From Xanthostigma xanthostigma (Eukaryota; Arthropoda; Insecta; Raphidioptera; Raphidiidae): a stretch of 64,000 nt of DNA. The position numbers were made by a program, and so were the translations under genes. The notes beneath the pieces were generated by a model that saw only the letters and a list, made by a program, of their open reading frames with translations, was not told where the DNA came from and searched no databases. The DNA lies in the NCBI GenBank assembly GCA_963575645.1, contig OY754464.1, positions 2,480,001 through 2,544,000 of the forward strand, given 5' to 3'. Shown here in pieces: positions 43,331-53,797 of this stretch. How positions within the stretch are numbered: the first letter of the stretch is position 1; every line of letters starts with the position of its first letter.

Positions 43331-43773
43331 AAGGCCGCTGCACATGAGGCTGGGAACACTGGTTGGACGTCCGCTGGCCGGTAGGCTGGGTACGAGGCTC
43401 GAAACGACGTCACTGCGGGCTCGCCTGCTATAGTTCATACGATAGATTTTAAAATTAGAAAAGGAGTTATATTTCTTGCTAGGTCCCCTGCTTGCTTTGA
43501 GCAAGAACCAATCAAGAACCAGTATCTTGTCACGTGTGCGACATGAACAAACGCCCACAAACAAACACTGTGCTGTTCAGAGAGAACAAACGTCCACTTT
43601 TGTTATCGGTCTATCACTGCGCGCGCACCGAACCTTTCTACCAAGCAAGCTAGAAAAGACGTCTCGTGTGAAGCAAGCACATAAAACCGATCAAGTAAAC
43701 CAGCGCTAGAAAACTAATAGTCAAATCTAGCAAGGAATCTAGCGGCAAATCCAGCCTCGTGTGCAGCGGCCTT
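43331..43773 (+). mobile_element. TIR element family M3, complete copy
   Basis: The ends AAGGCCGCTGCACATGAGG and CCTCGTGTGCAGCGGCCTT are inverted. The interior carries TGACGT-like GACGTCACTGCGGGCTCG, AAGAACCAATCAAGAACC and repeated CTAGCAAGGAATCTAGC words. Other copies: 18057-18482 (inverted), 4724-4960 (decayed) and 63905-64000 (cut by the window). The overlapping frames 43289-43564 minus and 43476-43709 plus are not genes. Confidence 0.8.
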
Positions 43774-43984
43774 TGGTGAATAAAATCAGTTGAGAATATA
43801 TGAGCCTGGGGTGTCACCATTTAATATTATTATCTTTAACTTAAGAACCGCAAAGTTACATGAAGTGAAACAAATTTTTAATTACAAGATCAAGACAAAA
43901 ACACGCAATATCTGACGTCTCGACAGCGTTCCAGTCATCATCAGAGATACTGAACCGTCAAAATTTATTTGCCAGTGTGCAGTG
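43774..43984. other. no recognisable feature
   Basis: Short unassigned stretch. Confidence 0.3.
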
Positions 43985-44130
43985 ATTATGAGTGTCAAAA
44001 ATTATGTGTGCGGTTGAAGTGGAACATGCAAACAATACATATGTTGTTAGCGGCAAGGAGTATCCATAGTCGATATAGAGAAAAAATTTACTTCGGTTGT
44101 TTCCGGTTCTCAATTCGGCTTTCAGGCTGA
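43985..44130 (+). repeat. repeat N, copy 1
   Basis: GCGGTTGAAGTGGAACATG, CAAACAATACATATG, GTTAGCGGCAAGGAGTAT and TTTCCGGTTCTCAATTC match 52770-52870 in order. In the second copy the block lies right next to the large foldback element at 50285. Confidence 0.6.
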
Positions 44131-44714
44131 AAATAAAGCTATATACACTTAACCTACACTATGATGGCAAGTCACGGAGTTGCCTCTTCGCGGAAATAAA
44201 AAAAGAAGTTTTACTTTAAACGGGATAATGTATGCGTCAATATATAAAAATGACTGATTATTGGAAATATTTTCATAACAAAAAACCCAGCTCTGTTGAA
44301 ACAGTTTTTTTTTACATAAGGTAACAGAGGTCATGCGTCGATAATATATTTAGTTTTATCAAAATACTATTCGGTCGACTGATCATTTCGATTTTATGAC
44401 CAGAATATCTGAATCGAAATATTATATCGAATTGATTCAGCTATTTTGTCGCTTGAGCAAATAAATGTATAAAAATTAGATTTGTTTGAACAGCGATGGA
44501 AGCAGTATCGAAATATTATACCAAATACTTAATAGTCTTCCTAACTACGTACTAGATGTTCCAATAAAAGCTAATGTTTTCATTTTTTTTTTATTTTAAC
44601 AAATAATACATACAGAAAAAAAACAAATTTAAACAAATAAGGTTTTCATATTTGAGTTTTGTCAATATGACAAAAAATAAAAGTTTAATATATAGTATTT
44701 GCAAATACAGGCTG
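44131..44714. other. unassigned; GAAGTTTTACTTT motif at 44204
   Basis: AAAGAAGTTTTACTTTAAACG resembles the recurring GAAGTnnnACTTC word. No gene. Confidence 0.35.
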
Positions 44715-44890
44715 AAGTTTTTCATGGTTTCTCTTAATCTTTATCACTATGACCAAAAAATGATTACCATGAAAAACTTCAGCAAGATGGCCGGTATAGG
44801 AATTTCATAAACACATAAAAAAAGTCCTGCAACATATTTGATTGCCTGGCATGTTCCGTATATGAACCTAGAACTCTCACCACTAGTTCA
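44715..44890 (-). mobile_element. decayed SINE fragment
   Basis: CAGCAAGATGGCCGGTATAGG matches the SINE body, and further right ATGAACCTAGAACTCTCACC could be the degraded B box and head read on the minus strand. Confidence 0.4.
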
Positions 44891-45230
44891 CTCACTCGGC
44901 TCGAAGCATTTATACGAAACGAAGGATTATAAGGACGGCCAGTTAAAACGCAAACGCTGTAATGTAAATAATATGATTTTAAAATACACTTTAGCCTGAA
45001 TTATGACAGACATTTATTTCTTACTTAAAAGAACTGAATTACATTTTGAAATACTCATTTTAGAGCACTGTTTAATTTCGTGTTTAAAAATACAAAAAGA
45101 TTTTCTTGAAACACTTCATGCGGTTGATTCTCAGAAATTGTTAATTTAAAAAGCTCAGGTGTTTCTTTATAAAAATCCAAATTAGTTTTTTTTTTCTTAT
45201 ACTACTTTTACTTTTATTTAACTCTATGTA
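44891..45230. other. no recognisable feature
   Basis: AT-rich, unassigned. Confidence 0.3.
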
Positions 45231-46070
45231 TACCTACAGGTGATTTTTAAGTTGATTATTTTTTTTTAACAGCGTGTAGAAATCAAACAGACGAATAATT
45301 ATTTCACGGAAGTTGCTTGTCAAAACTCAAAAACAAGAGAGAAACAAAACAAACAAAAACAAAAAATTTACTAAGGCTCTATAATACAAAAATATTGACT
45401 TTATTTAACTACACTATATCAACAATGTACTTACCTTATTACTATACTTAACTTCTATTAACAATTGTGCTAATATTACCCACTATAACTTACTGTCTAT
45501 ACTTACCCTCTAGCATCGTAAATTTATACTTACCTAAATATCTTATAGTATTTTGTATTCCATAACATATACTTTGTAACCTATTTTTATAATATTATGT
45601 GCTAATGACCTGAGTAGTCGAAGCGCATTTTTTTTTCTCTAAATAAAAAAAAAAAAAGAGAGAAACAGGCGTTCAAAGTTTAGTTACATTTTTCAAATTT
45701 TATTTATTAATTCAAAATCCCAGTTAACACACGCAAAGAAATGATAGCACGAATCGGAAATGCATTCCAAATAATTCGCCCTTATCGCTACTATAAGTAT
45801 GTACAGTGAAGCCTGGCTACGACGCACGCATCTTTGTGTCCAACAAAACGGGAACAACCTCGAACAATTTCTGTGAATACTTGATAATGACATAACATAT
45901 TTCCACAGTGACATAACATAACGCCAAGACCGACCTCAAAATCTAATAAAACTTTGAAAGCTCGTTTCTCTTTCATTTTTGAGTTTTGATAAAGTAACTT
46001 GAAATATTTGTTCGTCTATTTGATTTCTACACGCTGTTAAGAAAAAAGAATCAACTTAAAAATCACCTAT
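45231..46070. mobile_element. long-TIR element with retroposed insert in left arm
   Basis: Arms of about 130 bp: AGGTGATTTTTAAGTTGATT on the left, AATCAACTTAAAAATCACCT on the right. GCGTGTAGAAATCAAAC and its complement follow inside. The left arm is interrupted at 45347-45655; beyond the insert it continues with GGCGTTCAAAGTTTAGTTAC, matching the other arm. The interior frames on the minus strand (45693-45976) have no signature. Confidence 0.8.
45347..45655 (+). mobile_element. retroposed insert with poly(A) and 12-bp target duplication
   Basis: AAGAGAGAAACA stands on both sides (45335-45346 and 45656-45667). The insert ends CTCTAAATAAAAAAAAAAAA, a poly(A) signal merging into the tail. This is target-primed reverse transcription by LINE machinery. 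The 300-bp body has no recognisable coding; it could be a truncated LINE 3' UTR or a retroposed transcript. Confidence 0.85.
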
Positions 46071-46297
46071 ATATATTATACAACAGTGTGTCCTAGCCGA
46101 GGATCCGTAAGTATATCCGGGGGAATCCGCGGGCCGAACTGTATAAACAATGACGATGTAACGAATGCCAATTTTTAACCAGTAATTTAAGAGAAAACAA
46201 AACGATGCCTAGTGAACGTAATAAATTTATTAGGTACTGAAAATAATAAATGCGGCAAATACACAAACTTATCGAATTGTGCTTTAAATGTTAAACC
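46071..46297. other. no recognisable feature
   Basis: Short unassigned stretch. Confidence 0.3.
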
Positions 46298-46384
46298 GTG
46301 AGCTCTGTATAAGAAACCATCTCGATATTTAGCAGGGATTATCGAGTGAAACCATGGAAAAACTGGCCAAAATGGCCGGTACAA
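46298..46384 (-). mobile_element. SINE body fragment
   Basis: AAACCATCTCGATATTTAGC, GAAACCATGGAAAAAC and AAAATGGCCGGTAC match the 3' half of the SINE family on the minus strand. Confidence 0.65.
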
Positions 46385-46975
46385 AAAGTTCTGTTTACTT
46401 TAGTAGACTTAGACTAAGAGGTAGTGAACATTTTACAGATAAACTTCTATCACTGAAATTTTGTAAAAAATCAAGTTTTTTTATGGAATGAAATGGCAAC
46501 ACTGGTTCTGAGCTTTCCATTTTTCAAAGTTGTCAAAATTACAAAAAAGTAAATTTTTATTTTTTTACAACGCTCTCTGTCTTTTTAGAGACCTTAACAG
46601 ATCTATCCGGGATTCTAATCTTCTGAATTTGAATGCAGATTATTCAGCTCAGTGGGTTTGCTTCCAAATAACATATAAAATTTACATATTTTCGTATAAA
46701 AAGTACGCAGATTCTCTCAAAGACTTAAAAGATTAAATATATTTAATGCGAAAGAACGCGATGCAATGTACCAGAAACACAATTTTCTTTCGAAGTTCTA
46801 ACCAACTTGTATAATGTCTTTCTCAGAGAAAGAACACTGTGATATGTCACGTTTTTATTTTTGTTAATGTCTCAAAGCTTTTAATTTTTTGCACTGCACG
46901 GTTTGCTTTGAAAGTGCATTATTTTTATTTGTTTCATAATAATATTGCTAATGAAAGATTTTAATCTATTATTAA
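46385..46975. other. no recognisable feature
   Basis: The 68-codon frame 46530-46736 shows no signature. Confidence 0.35.
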
Positions 46976-47667
46976 TATACAGGCTGTTCAAAAATTCCCG
47001 CGACGCCTGAATATCTCAAAGAGATTAAGTTTTTTTTTAAAAGTTGTGAATGAAAGTTGCTCAACTCATTGCAATCTATTTTTCAGTCACAAAAATTCCT
47101 CCCAAGGGGGTGCTCCCGTGGAAGTGCAGGGGAAATTTTAAATGGCAACCGCAATTTTTTTTATTGGGTTGAGTTCTTCGGGCAAAAAAAGACATCTTTT
47201 GTCCCAAACTTTTTTTTGTTCAAGCTACAGATCACCGAGTACGCGGGGCAAAAGGGGTCCCAACCATATAACGTAGTGGTGTTTCATTAATCTCGAAGAG
47301 ACATCCAAATCCACTTTAAAGCAGCAAACTTATCTTTTAAAATGTTATCAAGGTTAAGAAAAAAAGTACCATTCCCTGACCTGTTACAAAATGAATTAAT
47401 TTTATTTGAGGGGGTGATCTATAGTTTGAACAAAAAAAAGTTTGGGACAAAAGATGTCTTTTTTTGCCCGAAGAACTCAACCCAAAAAAAAAAATATTGT
47501 GATTGCCATATAAAATTTCAGAGTTACCTCCTGCCCTCCCACGGGGGCACCCCTTGGGAGGAATTTTTGTGACCGAAAAATACATTACAACGAGTTGGGC
47601 AACATTTTTCAAAAAAACTTAATGTGAGATATTCAGGCGTTGCGGGACTTTTTGAACATTCTGTATA
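46976..47667. mobile_element. long-arm foldback element, mariner-type ends
   Basis: The ends TATACAGGCTGTTCAAAAA and TTTTTGAACATTCTGTATA are inverted. The arms reach about 280 bp inward, including CCTCCCAAGGGGG, GGGTTGAGTTCTTCGGGC and ACATCTTTTGTCCCAAAC with their complements. Outer TA dinucleotides fit a Tc1/mariner-type MITE. The frames 47057-47290, 47342-47572 and 47612-47337 are the same arms read on different strands. Confidence 0.82.
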
Positions 47668-47749
47668 CAGGGTGTGTGTAAAAAAGACGGACATTTGTAA
47701 AGACCCCTGACATTATTTTTACAGCAAATTGACATAATATTATAATAGA
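47664..47749 (+). mobile_element. possible single end of a second TIR element
   Basis: TATACAGGGTGTGTGTAAAA begins inside the last bases of the foldback element and looks like another mariner-type terminus. No facing end found. Confidence 0.35.
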
Positions 47750-48573
47750 ACAAGAGCCCGCGGCAGCCAGACCTTTGTCTTTTTATAAAAGCTGAAAGTT
47801 TTTCTATGGATGTCTCCAATACAGGTAAGAATGATCCCCACCCATGAAACCTGAGTAGTGGTGGCTTTGGCAGGTAACAGGTATTAAAGGTGTACAAAAT
47901 TCCATCTCAAATTCGTCATTGTATAAAACTCAATTTTTTTATATTTCATTCGTAACAATATTAAAACTCGCGTCGCTCATTGCCAGACACTTAGTATGGT
48001 TCCAACCCCCTGCCAGACACCCTTAAACTATTATAATTTGTAATTATACTTACGTTATATTATAAAACCTGAATTTTATATATATTGTTTGGAGAGCTAT
48101 TAAATAATGTTTCGTTAGTAGCCAGACAGTTTTGAGGGTTCTATCATCCTGCCAGACGCATTAAAGTGTACAATTTTCAAATCGTTTTTGCTTTATAACT
48201 TTGAAACGGCTCATGAGATTTTACTCAAAGTTGGTAAGTTGGCATAGCTTTATTGGGCAATAAAACCCATATCATAATAATGATGAATATCATTCCATGG
48301 GCGTAGAACTTGATTTTTTCGATAATTAAACATCTAAAACTTCTACGCCAATGGAAAAAAATCAGTTTGAGTATGAAATCTGGATCACGAGACTCATTTA
48401 CTACAAAAAAGGTACTCTTGATAAAATTCGATTACTCTCATAGTTTCGACAAAATTTTAATTTAGAGCATATATGCTCTAAATTACTAGAATTAAAATTT
48501 TGTCGAAACTATGAGAGTAATCGAATTTTATCAAGAGTACCTTTTTTGTGGTCTGGCTGCCGCGGGCTCTTGG
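47750..48573. mobile_element. TIR element with GCCAGAC motifs and perfect hairpin
   Basis: The ends CAAGAGCCCGCGGCAGCCAG and CTGGCTGCCGCGGGCTCTTG are a perfect 20-bp inverted pair. GCCAGAC recurs inside at about 47765, 47984, 48012, 48113 and 48152. A perfect 60-bp hairpin lies against the right end. No coding. The long minus frame 47897-47619 crosses the left boundary. Confidence 0.8.
48403..48549. repeat. perfect 60-bp inverted repeat
   Basis: Arms 48403-48462 and 48490-48549 match at all 60 positions. The 27-bp spacer holds the palindromic core AGAGCATATATGCTCT. The right arm ends two bases before the TIR of the host element. Confidence 0.95.
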
Positions 48574-49155
48574 GCTATAAGGTTTCTAAAAGTGAAATGT
48601 TTTAAAAATTCGCTTATAATATGTCAATGATAAAAGCTTCGTTCAACGGGGTTAGCGTATCGTCTCATATAGTATGCATGCATGTTAAATGTTCATAAAT
48701 ATTTTATAGCGTTGTCATCATTTCCAATTTATTTGTATATTTTACGCCGTTTTTATGTTCCATTAGATGCCACTACAGATAATAAGTACTTATTCAATGC
48801 TTGAAAATTATGTCATTTTCGATAACATTCTTTATATTTTATCTATACGGAGTTTTTGCGTTCAATTTCTTTCGACTATACTAATAAAATGATATGAAAA
48901 GTTACTTGACATGTTGTGCTTCAAAAGCTTTACACAAAAGCTAGAAAATATTATTTTCTGATAATGATGTACACTGTGCTCCAGAAATGTCGATTTTATA
49001 TTGACAAAATATTCTACTGACCTTGAATTAGAATACAACTTACAGTGATTATTATGACGAACAGCGGAACAATTTTGGTAGAGTCTAAAGTATTGACATG
49101 AAAAAGTTATTTGAATAACGTCAAACGGATGGCACTGTTTTTCAAAAAAAGCACG
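48574..49155. other. no recognisable feature
   Basis: The 114-codon minus frame 49206-48862 runs into Family F and has no signature. Confidence 0.35.
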
Positions 49156-49736
49156 TTTTTGACGTGATAACGTCTTATAAATTGATAAAACACCGGCTGC
49201 ATGCACGAAAAAGTGTAACGTTCCTAACTAACGTTCGTAACGCGTAACGTTCCGCCTGACCCTGTGCGTGCTTTTCTCGAAAACGGCCCTAAGGATTTGG
49301 ATGAAATTGACTGAAAAGGGATTTTGGGGGGCAAAAAATCGTTTTAGCTAGGTCTCATCTCTCGAAAAAATCGTTTTCATACAAATTTTATCATTATAAA
49401 AATCAATTTTTTGACGTATGAAAATACTTAAATATTGGAAGTAGGTTTTGGAATTTTATATAAACAGTGAAACAATAATTGTTTTCAAAATATTATGACA
49501 ATTAATCTTTGAGACTTAAAATAAATACGAAAGAAAGAAAGTTAAAAAAAACAATTACTTATTATTATAGGTGGTGAGTATTTTAATACATAAAATTAAC
49601 CTAAATTTGAAGCGAAAGATGCAATATCATAGATTCGAATTATTATAATTTTTTATAAATTTAGGTTATGTATTACGGAATACGTTATCACGTAAAACTA
49701 TCGTCCGTAAACCGACTTTACAGACAACCAATTTTT
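49156..49736 (+). mobile_element. Family F element, copy 2
   Basis: T run, GACGTGATAACGTCTTATAA, GGCTGCATGCACGAAAAAG, TAACGTTCCTAACTAACG, GAAAACGGCCCTAAGG and GGTCTCATCTCTCG. It ends CGTCCGTAAACCGACTTTAC, then CAGACAACCAA and a T run. Its interior matches 62986-63594 but not copies 1 and 3, so there are two subtypes. Confidence 0.78.
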
Positions 49737-49755
49737 ACCTGTCACAGACATGACA

Positions 49756-50174
49756 TCTATATAAACTATAGATTTCTCGTGTCACAATTTTAACCAAGCT
49801 AATCTCCGAAACCACTGAACCGAGTTTAATGAAATTTTGTAAATGTGTCTTACTTGGTGCAACTTACGCTACAGGATAATATTTATGAAATATATTTTGC
49901 ACAAAATTAGGGTGTTTTCTCAAAAAAATTGTTTCAGTAACATGCAACTACATCTGATGGAGTTTACACAAAGCTATTAGTTCAGAACGAAACAAAAGAA
50001 ACTGTTCTAGTACCAAGTAGCGACATCTGTTAGAATTCGCTCAAAGCTATTAGTTCAGAAGCAAATCTGGTAGAATTTGCTCAAAGCTATTAATTCAGAC
50101 GCCGGGCCGCAAACGAAATACATTTTGCACAATTATATCTATCGCACCCGGGCGAAACCGGAACGCATCGCTAG
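49756..50174 (+). mobile_element. Helitron family 2, full-length copy
   Basis: Starts TCTATATAAACTATAG and ends in CTAG at 50171-50174 before T. The 3' region has CACCCGGGCGAAACCGG. About 419 bp, non-autonomous. Within it AAAGCTATTAGTTCAGA occurs three times. Confidence 0.82.
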
Positions 50175-50584
50175 TAGGTATATAAAAACACGCTCCTATT
50201 CGAAAGCAACGTTGTGTCAAAATTTCAAAACAATCGGTGACGAACTTTCGGACATTTAAGATTTTGAACAGACGAACATTTACACTTTTTGAAGTAAAAC
50301 TTCTTTAGGCAAGCTTGACTTGGGGAGTAAACTGGTAAATGCCTGACGAAAGCGTTTACGGAAGTGCATCATCGGACGAGGCGAACGGTGCGTAATCGTT
50401 CGAGGCGAACGATAGTTGAGAGGGAGATATGTTAGTGACGATAGTAAGAGAGAGAGAGTTACGTTTCGTGTATTGGAAGTTGAGAGGGAGATATAAGTTA
50501 GTGAGTGCGACAAAGACGGAGCATTAATCGAAATTTTTTTTGGACAACTATTTGACGTTTAAATGAAAACAAATTATTGTTTTT

Positions 50585-50776
50585 GATGTTTGGGTTTTTT
50601 TTTTCCTTTTTTCCCATAAGAGAAATCTATTTATTTAAATATGTTTGTCAATTATTGTAGGCTACTAAACACAAATCATGCAGTAGGTTGTCTTGGTACA
50701 CTGTATAAATTGTTTGTAATACTTGCTGTTTTTTTTTTTACTTACATATGACAATAAAGCTTTATTATTATTATTG
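50585..50776 (+). mobile_element. LINE-like 3' tail inserted in TIR arm
   Basis: This segment is absent from the matching place in the right arm (52480-52500). It ends GACAATAAAGCTTTATTATT, a poly(A) signal followed by a TTA-repeat tail as in many insect LINEs. No coding remains. Confidence 0.65.
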
Positions 50777-50878
50777 TTTTTGAATTCTACATTTGATCGA
50801 ATTTTGCTGCATTTTGTAACGGGAAATAATGCAGGTTAGTTAATAAATCCTTTTGAATGTATTATAAATTATGCTAAT

Positions 50879-51463
50879 GGTAATTATACACTTTCGCGGT
50901 CACCTGGTTATTTGGCTCTAGAAAATCGAAAAATCATCCGATTTCGATGAATTTTTTTTTTAAATCTTCGTTTTTATGGCGGATTTATGGAAAAAAACAC
51001 GAAAATTGAAAAAATCAATATTTCTCACAGTTTCATGACTTTAAATGCAAAAAAAAATTGACTTTCTACATAATATAATCCTTTATAACTGTTTCTGACG
51101 TCGTGGAGTCAAGTTCGTATATTTTTTTTCGCAATCTACATAAAAAAATGAATATTTTGAAAAAAAAAAATTTTCAAAAAAGTTAATTTTTCGGTATTTT
51201 ACAGCTTAAAATGTATTCTATTTCACATTCTAAATCACATTTACACGAATGTTCCAATTTATGCATTTTGATAAAAAAAATTTTCAAAACAATTCCGGGG
51301 TGAACGATAAACGGGTATGCGAATTGTAATTTCGGGGTGAACTAATTTTTTTCATAAATCCGCCGTAAAATGTAACTTTTTGAGACCGAGATCATTGAAA
51401 TCCATCTATTTTTCGATTTTCTAGAGCCAAAAAACCAGGTGACCGTGAAAGTGTATAATTACC
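50879..51463. mobile_element. nested TIR element with exact 8-bp target duplication
   Basis: The ends GGTAATTATACACTTTCGCG and CGTGAAAGTGTATAATTACC are inverted, and the arms continue through CACCTGGTT and GGCTCTAGAAAATCG. ATGCTAAT flanks both sides (50871-50878 and 51464-51471). The outer element's right arm shows the single, uninserted site near 52379. An 8-bp duplication suggests hAT, P or Merlin; the GG start does not fit typical hAT. About 585 bp, non-coding. Confidence 0.85.
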
Positions 51464-52769
51464 ATGCTAATAAATATATATACATATTTTGTCTTTTAAT
51501 TAATCTTAAATTATATTTTAAACATTTAGTCTTTGTAGATATGTGCTACAGAGTGAGGTTATATTGAGTCGTTAAATCAGGATGTCTAATCAAAATATGG
51601 TGATAGATTATTGAATATTATTGTATCATTATTAAATATTATATATTAATATATATGGCAGAAAGAAGTTTTACTTCAGTCATGTGGTCTAAAGCACACT
51701 CGATTTTTTTATTTATTTTTGGTGATTTATATTTTTGTTTTGAATGTAATGTCTAATAAATATTTTTATATTATGACTCGGGAATATTCAGTAATGTAAC
51801 CTATTATTTACTGAATTATTGATAAAAAAGTACTATTTTTCTTTACTGTTATTCTCTGTATATACTACAAAAAACAAAGCTGATACAGGTGTAAATATTT
51901 GAATAAAAAAAAAAAACAACAGTAAACAAAGCAAATAAAAATACGCAGGATAATATTTGGATTTAAGCTTAAATGAATGAAAACCAACTGTACCCCTAGT
52001 TCACGATTTTATGTGTATCGACCGCTTAACAAATTAAAGAAAAAGTGTAAATAAACATAAAAACCCATTCGTGTGGTAAAACATCCAATAAGTGTGAAGA
52101 ATAAAAGAATAGTATTACGAAAATAGAACGAAACGAAAAGCTACAGAAGTTTTTCACGATTAAAGGTGGCCTTTGAATATTTTCGATCGTAACGGGAGAA
52201 AACGTCACGCGACAGCTCTCAAAAGCACCAATTAGAAAAAAAGCAAGTGCGCTTTAGACCACACGACTGAAGCAAAACTTCTCCCTGCCATATAATATTA
52301 CATATAATAATGATATAATAGTATTCGATAATCTATCACCATATTTTGATTAGAAATCCTGATTTATATATATTTATTAGCATATAATTTATAATACATT
52401 TAAAAGGATTTATTAACTAACCTACATTATTTCCCGTTACAAAATGCAGCAAAATTGGATGAAATATATTTTTGATACAAAAACAATTGTTTTCATTTTA
52501 AACGTCAAACAGTTGTCAAAAAAAAAATAAGAATTTCGATTAATGCTCCGTCTTTGTCGCACTCACTAACTTATATCTCCCTCTCAACTTCCAATATACG
52601 AAACGTAACTCTCTCTCTATTACTATCTTCACTAACTTATATCTCCCTCTCAACTACCGTTCGCCTCGTCCGATGATGCACTTCCGTAAACGCTTTCGTC
52701 AGGCATTTACCAGCTTACATCCCAAGTCAAGCGTGCCTAAATAAATTTTACTTCAAAAACTTTTACGCG

Positions 52770-52870
52770 CAGTTGAAGTAAAACATGTAAACAATACAAA
52801 TATACTGTTAGCAGCAAAAAGTATATCTATAGTCGAGACATCGTAAAGATTTCCGGCTCTTAATTCTGAC
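52770..52870 (+). repeat. repeat N, copy 2
   Basis: CGCAGTTGAAGTAAAACATG, AAACAATACAAATATAC, GTTAGCAGCAAAAAGTAT and TTTCCGGCTCTTAATTC match 43985-44130. Confidence 0.6.
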
Positions 52871-53105
52871 ATAAACTCCTTCGCCGTACGGCCCTGGAAT
52901 CTAGATTCATTCATTATAAATGTTTTTTTTTAATTTGAGTTAATGTTCCTATATAAATGGTATGCATGAGTTTTGACACACATAGGTATTAGGTGTCAGT
53001 ATTTACGCCACTCAAATAGGTAATAATACAATACTATTATTGTATATAATATCGTATAACGTTGATACTACAAATAAAAACATATCGTTTTACAATTGAA
53101 AAAAG
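52871..53105. other. no recognisable feature
   Basis: AT-rich spacer. Confidence 0.3.
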
Positions 53106-53393
53106 GCAGTGGCGGACGTGAACATTTCAAACGGGTGTTCCGCAGGATCAAACAGACGGGCTTGAAATAAGGGAAGGGGGGATAATTAAATTATGAATCA
53201 CATCCATGTAACTGTATGATTTTTTAATGATTAACTTTTTTTCAAACACTGTTAATTACAAACTATAATATACCTACACTGTATAACACTAGACACTATT
53301 CTATGAGATCCTGATTTTTATAAAACCTATTCTATCTTCGAAGACCCTGTTTGTTGTCAAACGTTTCTTTAATAATTTTACGCACGCCACTGT
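53106..53393. mobile_element. possible hAT-type MITE
   Basis: CAGTGGCGGACGTGAA faces TTTACGCACGCCACTG. The ends fit hAT-style CAGTGGCG termini, but the adjoining 8-mers do not match and no other copy is present. Confidence 0.45.
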
Positions 53394-53520
53394 GAGTGCG
53401 CGTAGGTAGAAGAGTTTTTGTGGAAGCAGTAAAGAAGGGTTTAGAACATTCAAGAAAAAACTAGAATATAAATACAGCCGTGCGACAGTGAATAGGTCAG
53501 ACACGATTAATACGGTATAA

Positions 53521-53793
53521 TGTTAACATAGTACAGTGCTTGATCGCTAGACATAAGTCATTGAGTTCGGATATAAATTTCTAGCGCGCTTAGATAAATA
53601 TTTCTTCTATATATTTCTGTGTACCTGTTGACTTTGTATTATTTAGAAGTTGTTTTATTTGCTACATTATTTCCATTTTATATCCATTATATTATAAGAA
53701 TAATACCTCCTTTTATTTTGTTTATTTGTTTTGTGAATATTTTATTGTTCTAAATAAATATCTACCACCACATCGCAGAACAGAGTTGCTACA
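53521..53793 (+). mobile_element. solo LTR, plus orientation, 273 bp
   Basis: Bounded by TGTTAACATAG and GTTGCTACA and flanked on both sides by ATAA (53517-53520 and 53794-53797). A TATA-like box lies at 53571-53577 and AATAAATA near the end. The last 45 bp (AATAAATATCTACCACCAC) are the complement of the first bases of the LTRs at 22521, 27636 and 55561. It therefore belongs to the same broad family in the other orientation, as a short subfamily. Fossil, no internal region. Confidence 0.7.
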
Positions 53794-53797
53794 ATAA

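Larger units (their letters stand above)
50285..52760. mobile_element. large TIR element, arms over 500 bp, two nested inserts
   Basis: The ends TTTTTGAAGTAAAACTTC and TTTTACTTCAAAAA are inverted. The arms match far inward: GCCTGACGAAAGCGTTTACG, CGCCTCG, GAGAGGGAGATAT, GACAAAGACGGAGCATTAATC, TAACGGGAAATAATGCAG, CCAAAATATGGTGATAG-like and AGTCATGTGGTCTAAAGC. The left arm is interrupted by a LINE-like tail (50585-50776) and a TIR element (50879-51463). The centre (51710-52250) is AT-rich without a transposase. Class undetermined. Confidence 0.8.

Noticed and set aside
45347-45655. insert as a SINE
   Set aside because: No A or B box is visible in the body; only the tail and target duplication support retroposition.
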